In this document: piece by piece, positions 32,420 to 41,730 of the stretch
Layout: each line of letters opens with the position of its first letter
How positions within the stretch are numbered: position 1 is the stretch's first letter
Origin: JANOZM01 sp031429355
Lineage (GTDB): Bacteria; Pseudomonadota; Gammaproteobacteria; Burkholderiales; Burkholderiaceae_E
Reading direction: 5' to 3'
DNA: 64,000 nucleotides
Assembly (NCBI GenBank): GCA_031429355.1
Contig: JANOZM010000013.1
Location: forward strand, 434,001 to 498,000
The notes under the pieces: model-generated
What the model was told of the DNA's origin: nothing
The model's database searches: none
What the model saw: only the letters and a program-made list of their open reading frames with translations
Translations under genes and position numbers: made by a program

Positions 32420-33907
32420 GTGCAAACAGCAGCAAATCGAAATCTTGAGCAGCAAATTCGTGATCGTCGTATCGAAATTGTTTCGACCGGTGCCGGACGC
32501 GCTTCGGCTTTACTGGGTGCCGTTGGCGTTGCAAATTATTTTGCAGCCAGTGCAGCCGAGGTTTCTGGATACTTAAACGCTGCATTTTTGCTCTTGTTTT
32601 TAACCTTGACTTTTTTACGCCCTTTTTGTTTTCGCAGGGTAGCTGGAAGTAACCTTGTTTCTTCGGCAGCCCAGCGACGCAATTATGGTTGTACTACGCT
32701 CTTGCTTGGCGTGACTTGGGGCGCGTGGTTGGCGGTATCAACCAATATGCCTTTACAAAACCAAGTCTATATATTTAGTTTATTCATTGCCACTATGTTT
32801 GTTGCAATTGGGACTTTGGCGGCTAATCAGCGGTGGTATTTTTATCTGGTTATCCCCCCATTGATAGGCATGGGCTGGATGCTGATGTTATCGGATGGTT
32901 TTAATCCTGCGGTCATGGTTGGCCTATCGTTGGGTCTCTTAGGGTGCTCGGGCTATATGCTTGTGTCTCACGGCAATTCCATTGATTCAGCAATTCGCGA
33001 CAGCATTCGTCGTTCTACTATCGAACATCAACACGACTTAATGTTCGAATCGGGTCGTGGAACCATTGCTGTCACAACGCGCAAAGAATTAGTACGTATG
33101 ACACCAGCTACCTCGCAACTTTTAGGGATACCTGCTAATGGCGTATTGCTAGATCTGCGCCATGGGCTTAAGTTAAACCCAGCCCATTGGGGCCGCTTGA
33201 TGGATCGCATCATTGCCCACTTAAACAACTTTGGACTATTGTCAACATCGTTGGCGTTTACTCGACCAGACGGCAAAGTTATTTGGCTTGAAATTCAAGC
33301 GCGGTTACTGGACCCATTTAACGCTGACCGCGGGATTTTCTGGCAACTGACTGACGCAACATCACGGCGTGAACTAGAAGAAAAAAATAACTTTTTAGCC
33401 ACTCACGACTCGTTAACGGGAATTTGGAATCGCGTTGCAGTTGATGCAAAATTGCGTGAGCTATGCGATCAAGTTGTTGGCGATCGCACGACGCAAGCGT
33501 TTTGTTTGTTATCCCTTGACCTGGATGGATTTAAGCTCATTAACGATCAAAATGGGCATGCCACTGGCGATGCAGTTTTAAAAATTATTGCTCAACGCCT
33601 GACGCGTTCATTGCGACCAACCGATTGGGTTGCACGGGTGGGTGGTGATGAGTTTGTGGTGTTGTTGCCCTGTACTTCGTTGCCAGAACAAGCCGCGCTA
33701 GTCTCGGAAAAACTAATCGAAACAGTTTCTAAACCGATTCATGTGAATGATAAAAAACTAGAGGTTGGTGTTTCGGTTGGTTTGGCGATTTGGCCCAATG
33801 ATTCGGTCTCTGCCGATGCGTTGTTACGCATTGCCGACGTGAATATGTATACCTCTAAGCAGGCGGGGCGTAATGCCTACCGCCGGGCCTTAACGGGTTT
33901 TGTTTAA
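32420..33907 (+). CDS. Membrane PAS-GGDEF diguanylate cyclase
   Basis: 495 residues from a GTG start. An N-terminal region with about five or six transmembrane helices (roughly residues 27-180, MASE-like) is followed by a PAS-like segment (ESGRGTIAVTTRKELVRMTPATSQLLGIP). The GGDEF domain starts at LATHDSLTGIWNRVAVDAKL. The active site is GGDEF at 408-412. An intact inhibitory RxxD (RPTD) lies five residues before it, so product inhibition is expected. It makes cyclic di-GMP from two GTP in response to an unknown membrane signal. There is no EAL domain. It stands alone, 171 bases after metZ. Confidence 0.92.
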   Translation: MQTAANRNLEQQIRDRRIEIVSTGAGRASALLGAVGVANYFAASAAEVSGYLNAAFLLLFLTLTFLRPFCFRRVAGSNLVSSAAQRRNYGCTTLLLGVTWGAWLAVSTNMPLQNQVYIFSLFIATMFVAIGTLAANQRWYFYLVIPPLIGMGWMLMLSDGFNPAVMVGLSLGLLGCSGYMLVSHGNSIDSAIRDSIRRSTIEHQHDLMFESGRGTIAVTTRKELVRMTPATSQLLGIPANGVLLDLRHGLKLNPAHWGRLMDRIIAHLNNFGLLSTSLAFTRPDGKVIWLEIQARLLDPFNADRGIFWQLTDATSRRELEEKNNFLATHDSLTGIWNRVAVDAKLRELCDQVVGDRTTQAFCLLSLDLDGFKLINDQNGHATGDAVLKIIAQRLTRSLRPTDWVARVGGDEFVVLLPCTSLPEQAALVSEKLIETVSKPIHVNDKKLEVGVSVGLAIWPNDSVSADALLRIADVNMYTSKQAGRNAYRRALTGFV

Positions 33908-33969
33908 AGTTCTTTAGTGCTTCTTTAGCGCTTCTTTAGGTTTAGCTTTACCAAGATTAGAATAGCAAT

Positions 33970-34449
33970 ATGAAACCTAAAAACGCCTTCCCAGAATTTG
34001 CAGTGCAATCTAAATTAACCGCAATGACCGTACGCGTTAACTTTGGTGATTGCGATCCAGCCGGTATTGTATTTTTTCCTAACTTTTTGCGCTGGATGGA
34101 TGCGGCTTCGCTACATTTTTTTATGAGCTGCGGCGTGCCTCCGTGGCGCGAGCTGCAAGTCATTAACGGTATTAATGGCACGCCTCTATTAGAAATTCAA
34201 ACCAAGTTTTATCGCGCGGTAACGTACGGGACGACCATTGAAATTCGTAGTTGCGTTATCGAATGGCGTGAAAAAGTGTTTGTGCAGCGACATCAAGTGT
34301 TTCAACCCGACGAGTTTGGGGTAGAGCAGCTAATGTGCGAGGGGCTCGAGACGCGCGCGTTTACTGTGCGCCCCGACCCCAGTAGCCATAAGTTAAAGTC
34401 GATTGCAATTCCGGCCGATATTAAAGCGCTTTGCCAAGCCGCTAGTTAG
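33970..34449 (+). CDS. 4-hydroxybenzoyl-CoA thioesterase-like hotdog protein
   Basis: 159 residues with the hotdog-fold start VRVNFGDCDPAGIVFFPNFLRWMDAASLHFF. The Asp in GDCDPAGIVFFPNF is the catalytic residue of the 4-hydroxybenzoyl-CoA thioesterase (YbgC-like) group. EIQTKFYRAVTYGTTIEIRSCV follows. It hydrolyses an acyl-CoA; the substrate is not known. It ends at 34449, exactly one base before the stop of the convergent dnaE2, with no room for a terminator. Confidence 0.88.
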   Translation: MKPKNAFPEFAVQSKLTAMTVRVNFGDCDPAGIVFFPNFLRWMDAASLHFFMSCGVPPWRELQVINGINGTPLLEIQTKFYRAVTYGTTIEIRSCVIEWREKVFVQRHQVFQPDEFGVEQLMCEGLETRAFTVRPDPSSHKLKSIAIPADIKALCQAAS

Positions 34450-37400
34450 TTACCTAAAATCCCGCGAGTGCTGCGCTATCTCGCCCAATAAATGCGAGTG
34501 ATCAACCACGCGTTGTGCAATTAAATGCATCACACGCCCACTGGTTTGCTCATCGCGCTGCCAAACGCCATACACGGTCATTAAGCGCGAGCTCAGCACC
34601 TCTTTTCGATAACGCATTAATAGGTCGGGCCATACAATAACGTTGATGGCACCGGTCTCATCTTCTAGGGTAACAAACACTACACCCTTGGCCGTTCCGG
34701 GCCGCTGGCGGTGTGTTACGAGCCCGCTAGCGCGCGCTAAGCGCCCGTTGGGAAAGTGCTGCAGCACAGCGTAGGGTTGCACCTGAAATTTTGCCAAGGT
34801 ATGGCGCAATAAACTAAGGGGATGTTGATGCATAGGAATGCCCAATGCAGCGTAGTCGGCTAAAGTTTCTTCGACTTCGGTCGGCGCATCGAGATGAATA
34901 AATGCATCGTCGGCCACGCGTGCGGGTTTAAGTAGGGCGGGCATGGCTTGTAGGGCCGATGTTTCCCATAAAGCGTGACGGCGGTGCCCAGCAATGCTGT
35001 GCAAGGCGTCGGCGGCCGCTAGGGCTTGCAGTTCGCGGGCATTTAAATCGGCCCGTTGCGCTAAATCGGTGACATCGACAAACATGCTGTCTTGTCGTGC
35101 TGCTGCAATCCGGTGGATGGCAGCGCCCGATAAACCGGCGACTTGGTTTAAGCCCAAGCGTACCGGGACGACACCACTCTCGTCGTCGGTTTGGCGCGCG
35201 CGGTTGGGTGTAGGGGCAATGCTGTGAATACTGGCGCGGTCCATACTGAGTACTAGGCTGGCTTCTACGCCACTCGCGTTGACGTCTACAGGCAACACGG
35301 GCACACCGTGATCGCGTGCATCGCGCACTAATTGCGCGGGCGCATAAAAGCCCATCGGTTGGCTGTTTAACATTGCGGCCAAAAAAGCGGCCGGTTCGTG
35401 GCACTTTAGCCAGCAACTTATGTAGACCAACAGCGCAAAGCTGGCGGCATGGCTTTCAGGGAAACCGTACTCGCCAAAGCCTTCAATTTGTTTAAAAATA
35501 CGCTCGGCAAAATCGCGCTCGTAGCCGCGTTCTAGCATGCCATTCATGACCCGTTCATAAAAATGATGCAAGCCACCTTTGCGTTTCCAGGCGGCCATAG
35601 AGCGGCGTAATTGGTCGGCCTCACCACCACTAAAACCTGCTGCAATAATGGCAATTTGCATCACTTGCTCTTGGAATATTGGCACGCCTAAGGTACGGGC
35701 TAATGCGGGTTTAATGGCCTCTTGTGGATACTCGACAGCTTCTAAACCTTGGCGTCGCCGTAAATACGGATGCACCATGCCGCCCTGAATAGGGCCGGGT
35801 CGCACAATGGCGACTTCGATGACTAAATCGTAAAAGCAGCGGGGCTGCAAACGCGGCAGCATGCTCATTTGCGCACGCGATTCAATTTGAAAAACACCTA
35901 ATGTATCGGCTTGCGAAATCATTTCGTAAGTCGCTGGGTCTTCGGCTGGAATGTCTTGTACGCGCATGGGGCATAACTGGCCTTGGGCGTCGCGTAAATT
36001 GCGCCGCGCACCGACCCACTCTAAGGCCCGCCGAATCGCTGACAACATACCTAACGCAAGCACATCGACTTTAAGTAAACCTAGTGCGTCCAAATCATCT
36101 TTATCCCATTGAATAACGCTGCGCTCGGGCATCGAGGCGTTTTCGATGGGCACTAAATTAGCCAGCGAATCGCGCGCAATAACAAAGCCCCCAGTGTGCT
36201 GCGATAAGTGGCGCGGGAACGCCATGAGCGTTTGTGCCAATTGCATCCAATGCTTAACAATATTACTTTCGGGGTCGAACCCCGCTTCGGCAAAACGCTC
36301 GGGCACAATAGTTTTACCATCCCACCAGTTTTGGTTTTTTGATAATTGCTCGATGCGTTGTAAATCGATGCCCAAAGCCTTACCCACATCACGCATTGCG
36401 CTGCGCGGGCGATAAGTAACCACGGTGGCTGCCAGCGCAGCACGATCGCGGCCATACTTTTTATAAATATATTGAATGACTTCTTCGCGGCGTTGATGCT
36501 CGAAGTCGACATCAATGTCGGGTGGCTCGTTGCGCTCTTTGCTAATAAAGCGCTCGAATAAAACACTCATGCGCGCCGGATCGACTTCGGTAATACCACA
36601 GCAATAACAAACCGCCGAGTTAGCCGCCGAGCCACGGCCTTGGCACAAAATACCTTGGCCGCGCGCAAACTGCACGATGTCGGCTACGGTTAAAAAAAAC
36701 GGCTCGTACTTTAATTCGGAAATTAATTTTAGTTCGTGTTCTATTTGGGTTTGCACAAGCGCTGGGATGCCCTCGGGAAATCGCAGCAATGCACCGTCGT
36801 AGGTTAATTGCCGTAACCACGAAGTAGGGGAGTGGCCTGCAGGTACAATTTCTTCTGGGTATTCGTAACGCAGTTCATCCAAACTAAATTGGCAGCGCGA
36901 AGCAATTTCTAGGGTTTCTTCCATTAAGTGTTGCGGGTACAGTTGCGCTAAACGTAAGCGGCTACGCAAGTGTTGTTCGGCATTGGGTTGTAATGCAAAA
37001 CCTAATTCGTTAATGGGTTGGTTAAGACGAATCGCCGTAAGCGTGTCGTGCAATGTTTTGCGCGAACGAATATGAAAATACACATTACCGGTGGCGCATA
37101 AGGGTAGCTGGCTATGCTGCGCCAACCAACGGGCTTGCTCTAAAATAGCACTATCGTTGCCGTGCATTAGTAAATTGACGCCCAGCCATAAACGGCCCTT
37201 AAAACGCTGCTTCCAATATTGGGTTTCCTTGAGTAACCGCGCCCGCTGCTCGGGTGCATCCGGTAAGTTAGAAGCGATCCAAGGTGTGATTAACAAGGCA
37301 ATACATTCTGGGATGGCACCCAAGGCTTCGTTGGTCATTTCAAAATCTTCGTCGGTCAGTTCATACACACCTTTTTTTGCCCGCATGCGGGCGCGAGTAA

Positions 37401-37704
37401 TTAAAGCGCTTAGCTGGCCGTAACCTTTGCGGCTTTGGGCAATGAGTACCAAACGAAATTCGGTATCGTTACCGACGCTTAATGTTCGGTGAATTAAATT
37501 AAATTCGGCACCGATTAATAAAGCCATACCCACTCGTTTAGCCTCTAAATGGGCGCGTACGACACCGGCTAAAGAGCACTCGTCTGTAATAGCAAGGCTG
37601 GCATAACCCAGCTCGTGCGCGCGCGCTACCAACTCCTCGGCGTGGGAGGCGCCGCGCAGGAAGGAGAAGTTGCTAACGCAATGGAGTTCGGCGTAAGGGT
37701 GCAT
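34450..37704 (-). CDS. dnaE2: Error-prone DNA polymerase III alpha subunit (DnaE2/ImuC)
   Basis: 1084 residues from the ATG at 37702-37704 (MHPYAELHCVSNFSFLRGAS); a TTG upstream lies inside the LexA box. The length is shorter than DnaE1 and typical of DnaE2. The PHP domain comes first. The polymerase blocks include CQGRGSAANSAVCYCCGITEVDP and NEPPDIDVDFEHQRREEVIQYIYKKYGR with the catalytic acidic residues. Later come GFPESHAASFALLVYISCWLK and a C-terminal OB part (ASGLVTHRQRPGTAKGVVFVTLEDETG). It performs damage-induced mutagenic synthesis, normally with ImuA and ImuB; neither is adjacent here. The start touches a perfect LexA box. Confidence 0.96.
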   Translation of the reverse strand: MHPYAELHCVSNFSFLRGASHAEELVARAHELGYASLAITDECSLAGVVRAHLEAKRVGMALLIGAEFNLIHRTLSVGNDTEFRLVLIAQSRKGYGQLSALITRARMRAKKGVYELTDEDFEMTNEALGAIPECIALLITPWIASNLPDAPEQRARLLKETQYWKQRFKGRLWLGVNLLMHGNDSAILEQARWLAQHSQLPLCATGNVYFHIRSRKTLHDTLTAIRLNQPINELGFALQPNAEQHLRSRLRLAQLYPQHLMEETLEIASRCQFSLDELRYEYPEEIVPAGHSPTSWLRQLTYDGALLRFPEGIPALVQTQIEHELKLISELKYEPFFLTVADIVQFARGQGILCQGRGSAANSAVCYCCGITEVDPARMSVLFERFISKERNEPPDIDVDFEHQRREEVIQYIYKKYGRDRAALAATVVTYRPRSAMRDVGKALGIDLQRIEQLSKNQNWWDGKTIVPERFAEAGFDPESNIVKHWMQLAQTLMAFPRHLSQHTGGFVIARDSLANLVPIENASMPERSVIQWDKDDLDALGLLKVDVLALGMLSAIRRALEWVGARRNLRDAQGQLCPMRVQDIPAEDPATYEMISQADTLGVFQIESRAQMSMLPRLQPRCFYDLVIEVAIVRPGPIQGGMVHPYLRRRQGLEAVEYPQEAIKPALARTLGVPIFQEQVMQIAIIAAGFSGGEADQLRRSMAAWKRKGGLHHFYERVMNGMLERGYERDFAERIFKQIEGFGEYGFPESHAASFALLVYISCWLKCHEPAAFLAAMLNSQPMGFYAPAQLVRDARDHGVPVLPVDVNASGVEASLVLSMDRASIHSIAPTPNRARQTDDESGVVPVRLGLNQVAGLSGAAIHRIAAARQDSMFVDVTDLAQRADLNARELQALAAADALHSIAGHRRHALWETSALQAMPALLKPARVADDAFIHLDAPTEVEETLADYAALGIPMHQHPLSLLRHTLAKFQVQPYAVLQHFPNGRLARASGLVTHRQRPGTAKGVVFVTLEDETGAINVIVWPDLLMRYRKEVLSSRLMTVYGVWQRDEQTSGRVMHLIAQRVVDHSHLLGEIAQHSRDFR

Positions 37705-37723
37705 ACTGTACAAATATACAGTA
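37704..37723 (-). promoter_or_regulatory. LexA operator (SOS box) of dnaE2
   Basis: CTGT-N8-ACAG with a TA extension on each side, 18 of 20 bases symmetric. The box ends on the first base of the dnaE2 ATG. On the minus strand it contains TATACT, a likely -10, so LexA would block polymerase directly and the mRNA would have almost no leader. Confidence 0.92.
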
Positions 37724-37843
37724 TAATTTAGGGCTGCAATACTTAAAAATCATCGTTATTGATGATGCGTAAATACGCCCGTTATGTCACCGTGAAGGAC
37801 ACTCGTTGTTTGTTTAAGTGCCACTGTGTCTACAAGGATCGTT

Positions 37844-39790
37844 ATGCCAAGCGCTACTAAATTGGATATCAAAAATCACCTCATCGAGCTTCTTGATAAC
37901 CCTGAAACACAAGTGACCACAGCGCTGTATAGGTCGAGTAAACCCGAGCCTTTAAAGTTGCCCAAAAACGACGCCGCAGTTGGTTCGTCAAGCAGTGTAA
38001 AACTGGCTCAAATCGAGCCGAGTGTTACTCAACACTTATTAGATGCGGTGTGGACTAAGCGATTTAACTTCCATGCTAGTTGGCTCGCACAAAAAGTTGT
38101 ACGTGCTAGGCCAATAGGTTGGGGGGCGAATAATAAAAATAATCTCGACGCACACGGTTCGTTTGAATGTCACGCTACCGATCAAGACTCCGCATTGGTG
38201 CTGGTCTATACCAATGCAATCGATCACGCGGCTAGTCTTCCATTGGCGTTTGCGCAAGGGCAAGTGACTGTGCGCGTCGTCGTTGCACTTGGTGCAAAAC
38301 CAGCATTGCTTTCTGTTAGCGTTCAAAGTGTGGGGCCACTGGACTTGCGTTCCGCTGCGGTACCTCCTTCGGCTGAAATCCTAAAGGCAATCGAGCTGCG
38401 CTTAAAGAGCCATCGTACCGAAAAAACCGATCAGCAAATTTTAAGCATTGTTGCTAACGATGCAGATTTAAAGGACAGCGGGAAGATCGACGCAAAAGCG
38501 AAGCCAGCGGCTCAAAATTATGAGTGGACAACTCGTTCTATTGCGCCTTATTTTATTCAACAAAATACCACCTCCGACCCAAACAAACGCGTACTTGCAA
38601 TTAGCAGCTTGCGCGAGGTTAGCGACGCAAACACTAGTTCAGCCGATGCGTCGATTCAAACTGCGGTGCTTGCAGCTGCAAATGCAAGTGCAAAAATGTT
38701 GCGCTCGATGAAGTACGTCCCCAGTGCAAAGTTGCAGCGTACTGTTACACAGAAGAAACCCCCTGTCGCTTCTAACCTAACGTTAAACGCAAAGCATTTT
38801 TATGTCGATCAAGGGGGCTATGGTGCTGCCGAATTTCCCAATCTTAAAATCAATCAACCGATCGAGTTAATAAAAGAACAACCCTTACCCGTATTTTCAA
38901 GCGCAATGGCGGCTGTTAATTTATGGAACCACGGCGATGCGTTTTTTGCGCGACTGAAAGAAGCGGGCTTTAATGCACCCGATTATTTTAAGTTTGCTCA
39001 ACTGCCGTTAGTGCTTTCAGTGCGGGCACCTATAGTGCCTGGGCCAGGCCACGCGGGGCAAACAGTTAACGCACAAGCACTGATGGTAAAACCGAAGCCC
39101 GTTTTAGATAAAAGCGAACTTAACGTTTCTGACTTACGACCAACTATCGAAGTGCGTTTTGCTCACGCAAATTTATCGATTCGACGCTCTAGCGCTACTA
39201 GTGGGCGTCCCGATTACCTCAGTGCTGCAATTGATTCACGTTGGGCTTGGCACGAATTTGGTCACGTTTTATTAGGGGCTGCCACGCATCATATGGAGCT
39301 ACCGTTTTGCCATGGAATTTGCGATGCACTAGTTGCAATTGAACACGATAAAGGGCCTAACGAAAATGCCAACGAAGGCGCGCGGGGTGTTACGTTTCCT
39401 TGGTTGCCAACGGGCCGCCGACACGACAGAACCCTGGCGCAGGGTTGGAGTTGGCTTGGGCCAATGCATCAATGCAGCGTGTATACCAAACGTGATTTAG
39501 CGATGTCGCCAAAGGGGTATAAAACCGAGCAAATTATGTCGACTACTTTATTTAATTTGTATCTGGCGGTCGGGGGCGATCATAAAAAGTTGGACCAACG
39601 CGAGCAATCTAAGGCAACGGTGTTGGGTCTAATTTTTCATACGCTTGCACTAGCCGGCAGTGCGGAGCTGGTTCCCATACGAACACCAAAGCAGTTTCTT
39701 GCTTTGGTGTTAGATGCAGATCAGTTGCGAAACGAAGGAAAAAACCACAGCAAAATTATCGACAGCTTTGCTGCGCAAGGATTAGCTTAA
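37844..39790 (+). CDS. Unrecognised 648-residue protein with HEFGH zincin motif
   Basis: ATG at 37844 follows AAGGA with 5-base spacing, better than the upstream GTG at 37826. No signal peptide or membrane helix is seen. Residues 1-430 are not recognised and include Ser/Ala- and Lys-rich stretches. The C-terminal third carries WAWHEFGHVLLGAATHHMELPF, with HEFGH at 470-474, then CHGICDALVAIEHD (489-502) and GVTFPWLPTGRRHDRTL. This looks like a zinc peptidase of the gluzincin kind with H470, H474 and a later acidic or His ligand. The motif is embedded in a well-formed block, so I think it is functional. Substrate and pathway are unknown. It is divergent from dnaE2 and ends six bases from a convergent gene. 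Confidence 0.72.
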   Translation: MPSATKLDIKNHLIELLDNPETQVTTALYRSSKPEPLKLPKNDAAVGSSSSVKLAQIEPSVTQHLLDAVWTKRFNFHASWLAQKVVRARPIGWGANNKNNLDAHGSFECHATDQDSALVLVYTNAIDHAASLPLAFAQGQVTVRVVVALGAKPALLSVSVQSVGPLDLRSAAVPPSAEILKAIELRLKSHRTEKTDQQILSIVANDADLKDSGKIDAKAKPAAQNYEWTTRSIAPYFIQQNTTSDPNKRVLAISSLREVSDANTSSADASIQTAVLAAANASAKMLRSMKYVPSAKLQRTVTQKKPPVASNLTLNAKHFYVDQGGYGAAEFPNLKINQPIELIKEQPLPVFSSAMAAVNLWNHGDAFFARLKEAGFNAPDYFKFAQLPLVLSVRAPIVPGPGHAGQTVNAQALMVKPKPVLDKSELNVSDLRPTIEVRFAHANLSIRRSSATSGRPDYLSAAIDSRWAWHEFGHVLLGAATHHMELPFCHGICDALVAIEHDKGPNENANEGARGVTFPWLPTGRRHDRTLAQGWSWLGPMHQCSVYTKRDLAMSPKGYKTEQIMSTTLFNLYLAVGGDHKKLDQREQSKATVLGLIFHTLALAGSAELVPIRTPKQFLALVLDADQLRNEGKNHSKIIDSFAAQGLA

Positions 39791-39796
39791 AAGGTT

Positions 39797-40429
39797 TTAA
39801 CGTAAGCTCTTGCATTGGTCTGCAAACGATTTTCCGCTGGTATTCATTAGCTCAAACTGCACTGCAATTTTTGCGTTGAATTCAGCTTTAGGCGTATAGA
39901 CTTTCTTAAAATCTTCACGAAATTTTTTCGAGGCGTTGCTGATTGGGTGCTCAAAGTCAAAAATACATTCGAGGGAGTTCTTTTGTGCTTTGCAAATTAA
40001 TTTTTCAGGCACGATGTTGCTACCGAAATCAATTTTAGTACCCAAAACAACCGAAGAACCTGTCCAGCTAGGGTCGCCCCAGACCCTAGCTTCTACTTGT
40101 TCTGTTTTTGGTGAACAAATTGAGATCAAACCTTGAATATCTGAAGTTGTTCTTGATTTCGTATCCGACAAAATAGTGTCGTGTGCCATTTTGATGTTGA
40201 CAAGAAAGGTCGTTTTTTGATCAAAAGATATCTTGCCTATCCAATTACCTTGCGGGGTTTGAGCAGTGAGCTTGTGGGCCCACGGGTAAGTCACCATGTC
40301 CAAGCCGTAAAAATAAAATAAGGTGAACCCTAATGTTAGTCCTATCGAGCTAATTACAGATTTGAATGAGAATTTAAATTTGCTAAGTAAATTTAATACT
40401 TTATGAGGGTCGAATTGATCGCTGGACAT
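39797..40429 (-). CDS. Hypothetical single-pass membrane protein
   Basis: I do not recognise it. From the ATG at 40429 it has 210 residues: a short cytoplasmic N-terminus, one helix (SSIGLTLGFTLFYFYGLDMV), and a ~165-residue exported part with three Cys (ICSPK, LICKA, LECIF) plus one near the C-terminus. The exported part is mostly beta by composition, with NWIGKISFDQKTTFLVNI and VVLGTKIDFGSN. A TTG start at 40447 would add six residues. It is convergent with the HEFGH gene, six bases apart. Confidence 0.6.
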   Translation of the reverse strand: MSSDQFDPHKVLNLLSKFKFSFKSVISSIGLTLGFTLFYFYGLDMVTYPWAHKLTAQTPQGNWIGKISFDQKTTFLVNIKMAHDTILSDTKSRTTSDIQGLISICSPKTEQVEARVWGDPSWTGSSVVLGTKIDFGSNIVPEKLICKAQKNSLECIFDFEHPISNASKKFREDFKKVYTPKAEFNAKIAVQFELMNTSGKSFADQCKSLR

Positions 40430-40474
40430 TCTAAAAAAACACTCCAAAATAAATCAGCAAAAATTAACTAGAAA

Positions 40475-41680
40475 CTAGCTCCATTCGCCCCGAGCTTTTT
40501 TCAAAACAAAAGCCAGGCTCGGCAAAATGGATTGACTTGCCTTGCCTTCATTAAACAGCATATTACGAATTCCCCAAGCCAACTGGCGACCACTATCGGT
40601 ATCTGATGGGTAGTGAACCCCTATACGTTCGCGATTGCGACCGATTCGATTGGCAAGCCAAAACAATGGGTGTTGTGCAAATTGCTCAGGATTTGAATTG
40701 TCGGTAACTTTTGCGCCTTTTTTAACAATAGGGTCGCCGTATTTAGGTTTGTCACCAAAGCGCTCGGCAATACCAGGGATTTCAAGTAACAACAAAGCAA
40801 TTGTTTGCGCTACAAACGAATGTCCGCTAGGAAAAGCCGGGGTTCTTGGTGGACCAAACGGAGCTACTAAGCCGGGCGCATGGTAAGTAGGGCGAACGCG
40901 CTTAAAGTCGGCTTTGTAAGCAGAATACGAAATATTACCAATGCCGATAGCGCATTGAATTAGCTCTTTAGTCCAACCATGTTGATCAGGGTTAATTCCT
41001 AAAAAGCTATGGTAATAATCGGCAATGCCGTCGGCCTGACCTAAGGCTTCGCCTAAATACAGATTGCGGTCGTCTTGCATTTGCTCGGCAAGGATAGAAA
41101 GCTCGCGTTGCACAAATTTGCGTGCAGTTGCATCAGAAACAAATTGTGCATTCCATTGCAAAGCAGCTTCACTAAGCCAATTTTTTTGCACTAGTGCTTT
41201 GCCGCTGCCATCTAAAAATAACCAATTTTTATAGTGACGACCAAATTCACGCCCAACAACAATTGCCGGGGTATCGACTGAACCGTGGGCAGTGCGCCAA
41301 TCGGCTAAAAAAGGATCAAACGGTAGCGCCCAAAACCGCAACATTGGGTCCCAATCGTCGTAACGCCAATGCGGCTGACCAGTTGTTGGCCAGCTAAATG
41401 CCTGCGACGGAAATTGCGGGTTACCCGCTTCATCGAATAAAAAGTCTAGTGCCCACGGGCGGTAGGCAAGCTCTACTGGTGTTCCATAAAAACTTCTGGC
41501 GTTAATGTTGGCACCAACACTGTTACCAACATTCGTATTCGTATTGGTATTGGTATTTGCATTCGTATTGGTATTGGAATTTGCACTGGTATTGGTATTT
41601 GCACTCGTATTGGTATTCGTATTCATACTCGTATTCGTATTCGTATTCGTATTCGTATTTACATTCGGACTACTTAACAT
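40475..41680 (-). CDS. PAP2/vanadium-haloperoxidase superfamily protein with Asn-Thr repeat N-terminus
   Basis: 401 residues. The first ~50 are almost only Asn and Thr. The rest is an acid phosphatase/vanadium haloperoxidase fold with all three motifs: K254...R261-P262, PSGH at 282-285, and R348...H354...D358, the vanadate or phosphate ligands. The large helical insert (residues 140-250) is as in bacterial haloperoxidase-like proteins, not lipid phosphatases, and no membrane helix is seen. It could be a haloperoxidase or a soluble phosphatase; sequence alone does not decide. No signal peptide precedes the repeats, so export is not supported. Confidence 0.85.
   Translation of the reverse strand: MLSSPNVNTNTNTNTNTSMNTNTNTSANTNTSANSNTNTNANTNTNTNTNVGNSVGANINARSFYGTPVELAYRPWALDFLFDEAGNPQFPSQAFSWPTTGQPHWRYDDWDPMLRFWALPFDPFLADWRTAHGSVDTPAIVVGREFGRHYKNWLFLDGSGKALVQKNWLSEAALQWNAQFVSDATARKFVQRELSILAEQMQDDRNLYLGEALGQADGIADYYHSFLGINPDQHGWTKELIQCAIGIGNISYSAYKADFKRVRPTYHAPGLVAPFGPPRTPAFPSGHSFVAQTIALLLLEIPGIAERFGDKPKYGDPIVKKGAKVTDNSNPEQFAQHPLFWLANRIGRNRERIGVHYPSDTDSGRQLAWGIRNMLFNEGKASQSILPSLAFVLKKARGEWS
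41530..41665 (-). repeat. Hexanucleotide tandem repeat encoding (NT)n
   Basis: About twenty imperfect copies of a six-base unit (AATACG on the coding strand, with AATACC and AATGCA variants) encode Asn-Thr with scattered Asn-Ala and Asn-Ser. The purest tract is at the 5' end of the gene, 41630-41660. Length changes would keep the reading frame. Confidence 0.93.
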
Positions 41681-41730
41681 GGGACCGACCTTTCAACGTT
41701 GACATAGAATTTAAAATCGATTTGAATTAA

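Noticed and set aside
34450..37713. Search for imuA/imuB next to dnaE2
   Set aside because: Flanking genes are a thioesterase and the HEFGH protein; no RecA-like ImuA or Y-family ImuB sequence is present.
41505..41702. Plus-strand 65-codon frame of alternating Val-Phe-Leu
   Set aside because: Reverse reading of the hexanucleotide Asn-Thr repeat; looks like a membrane helix only because of the repeat.
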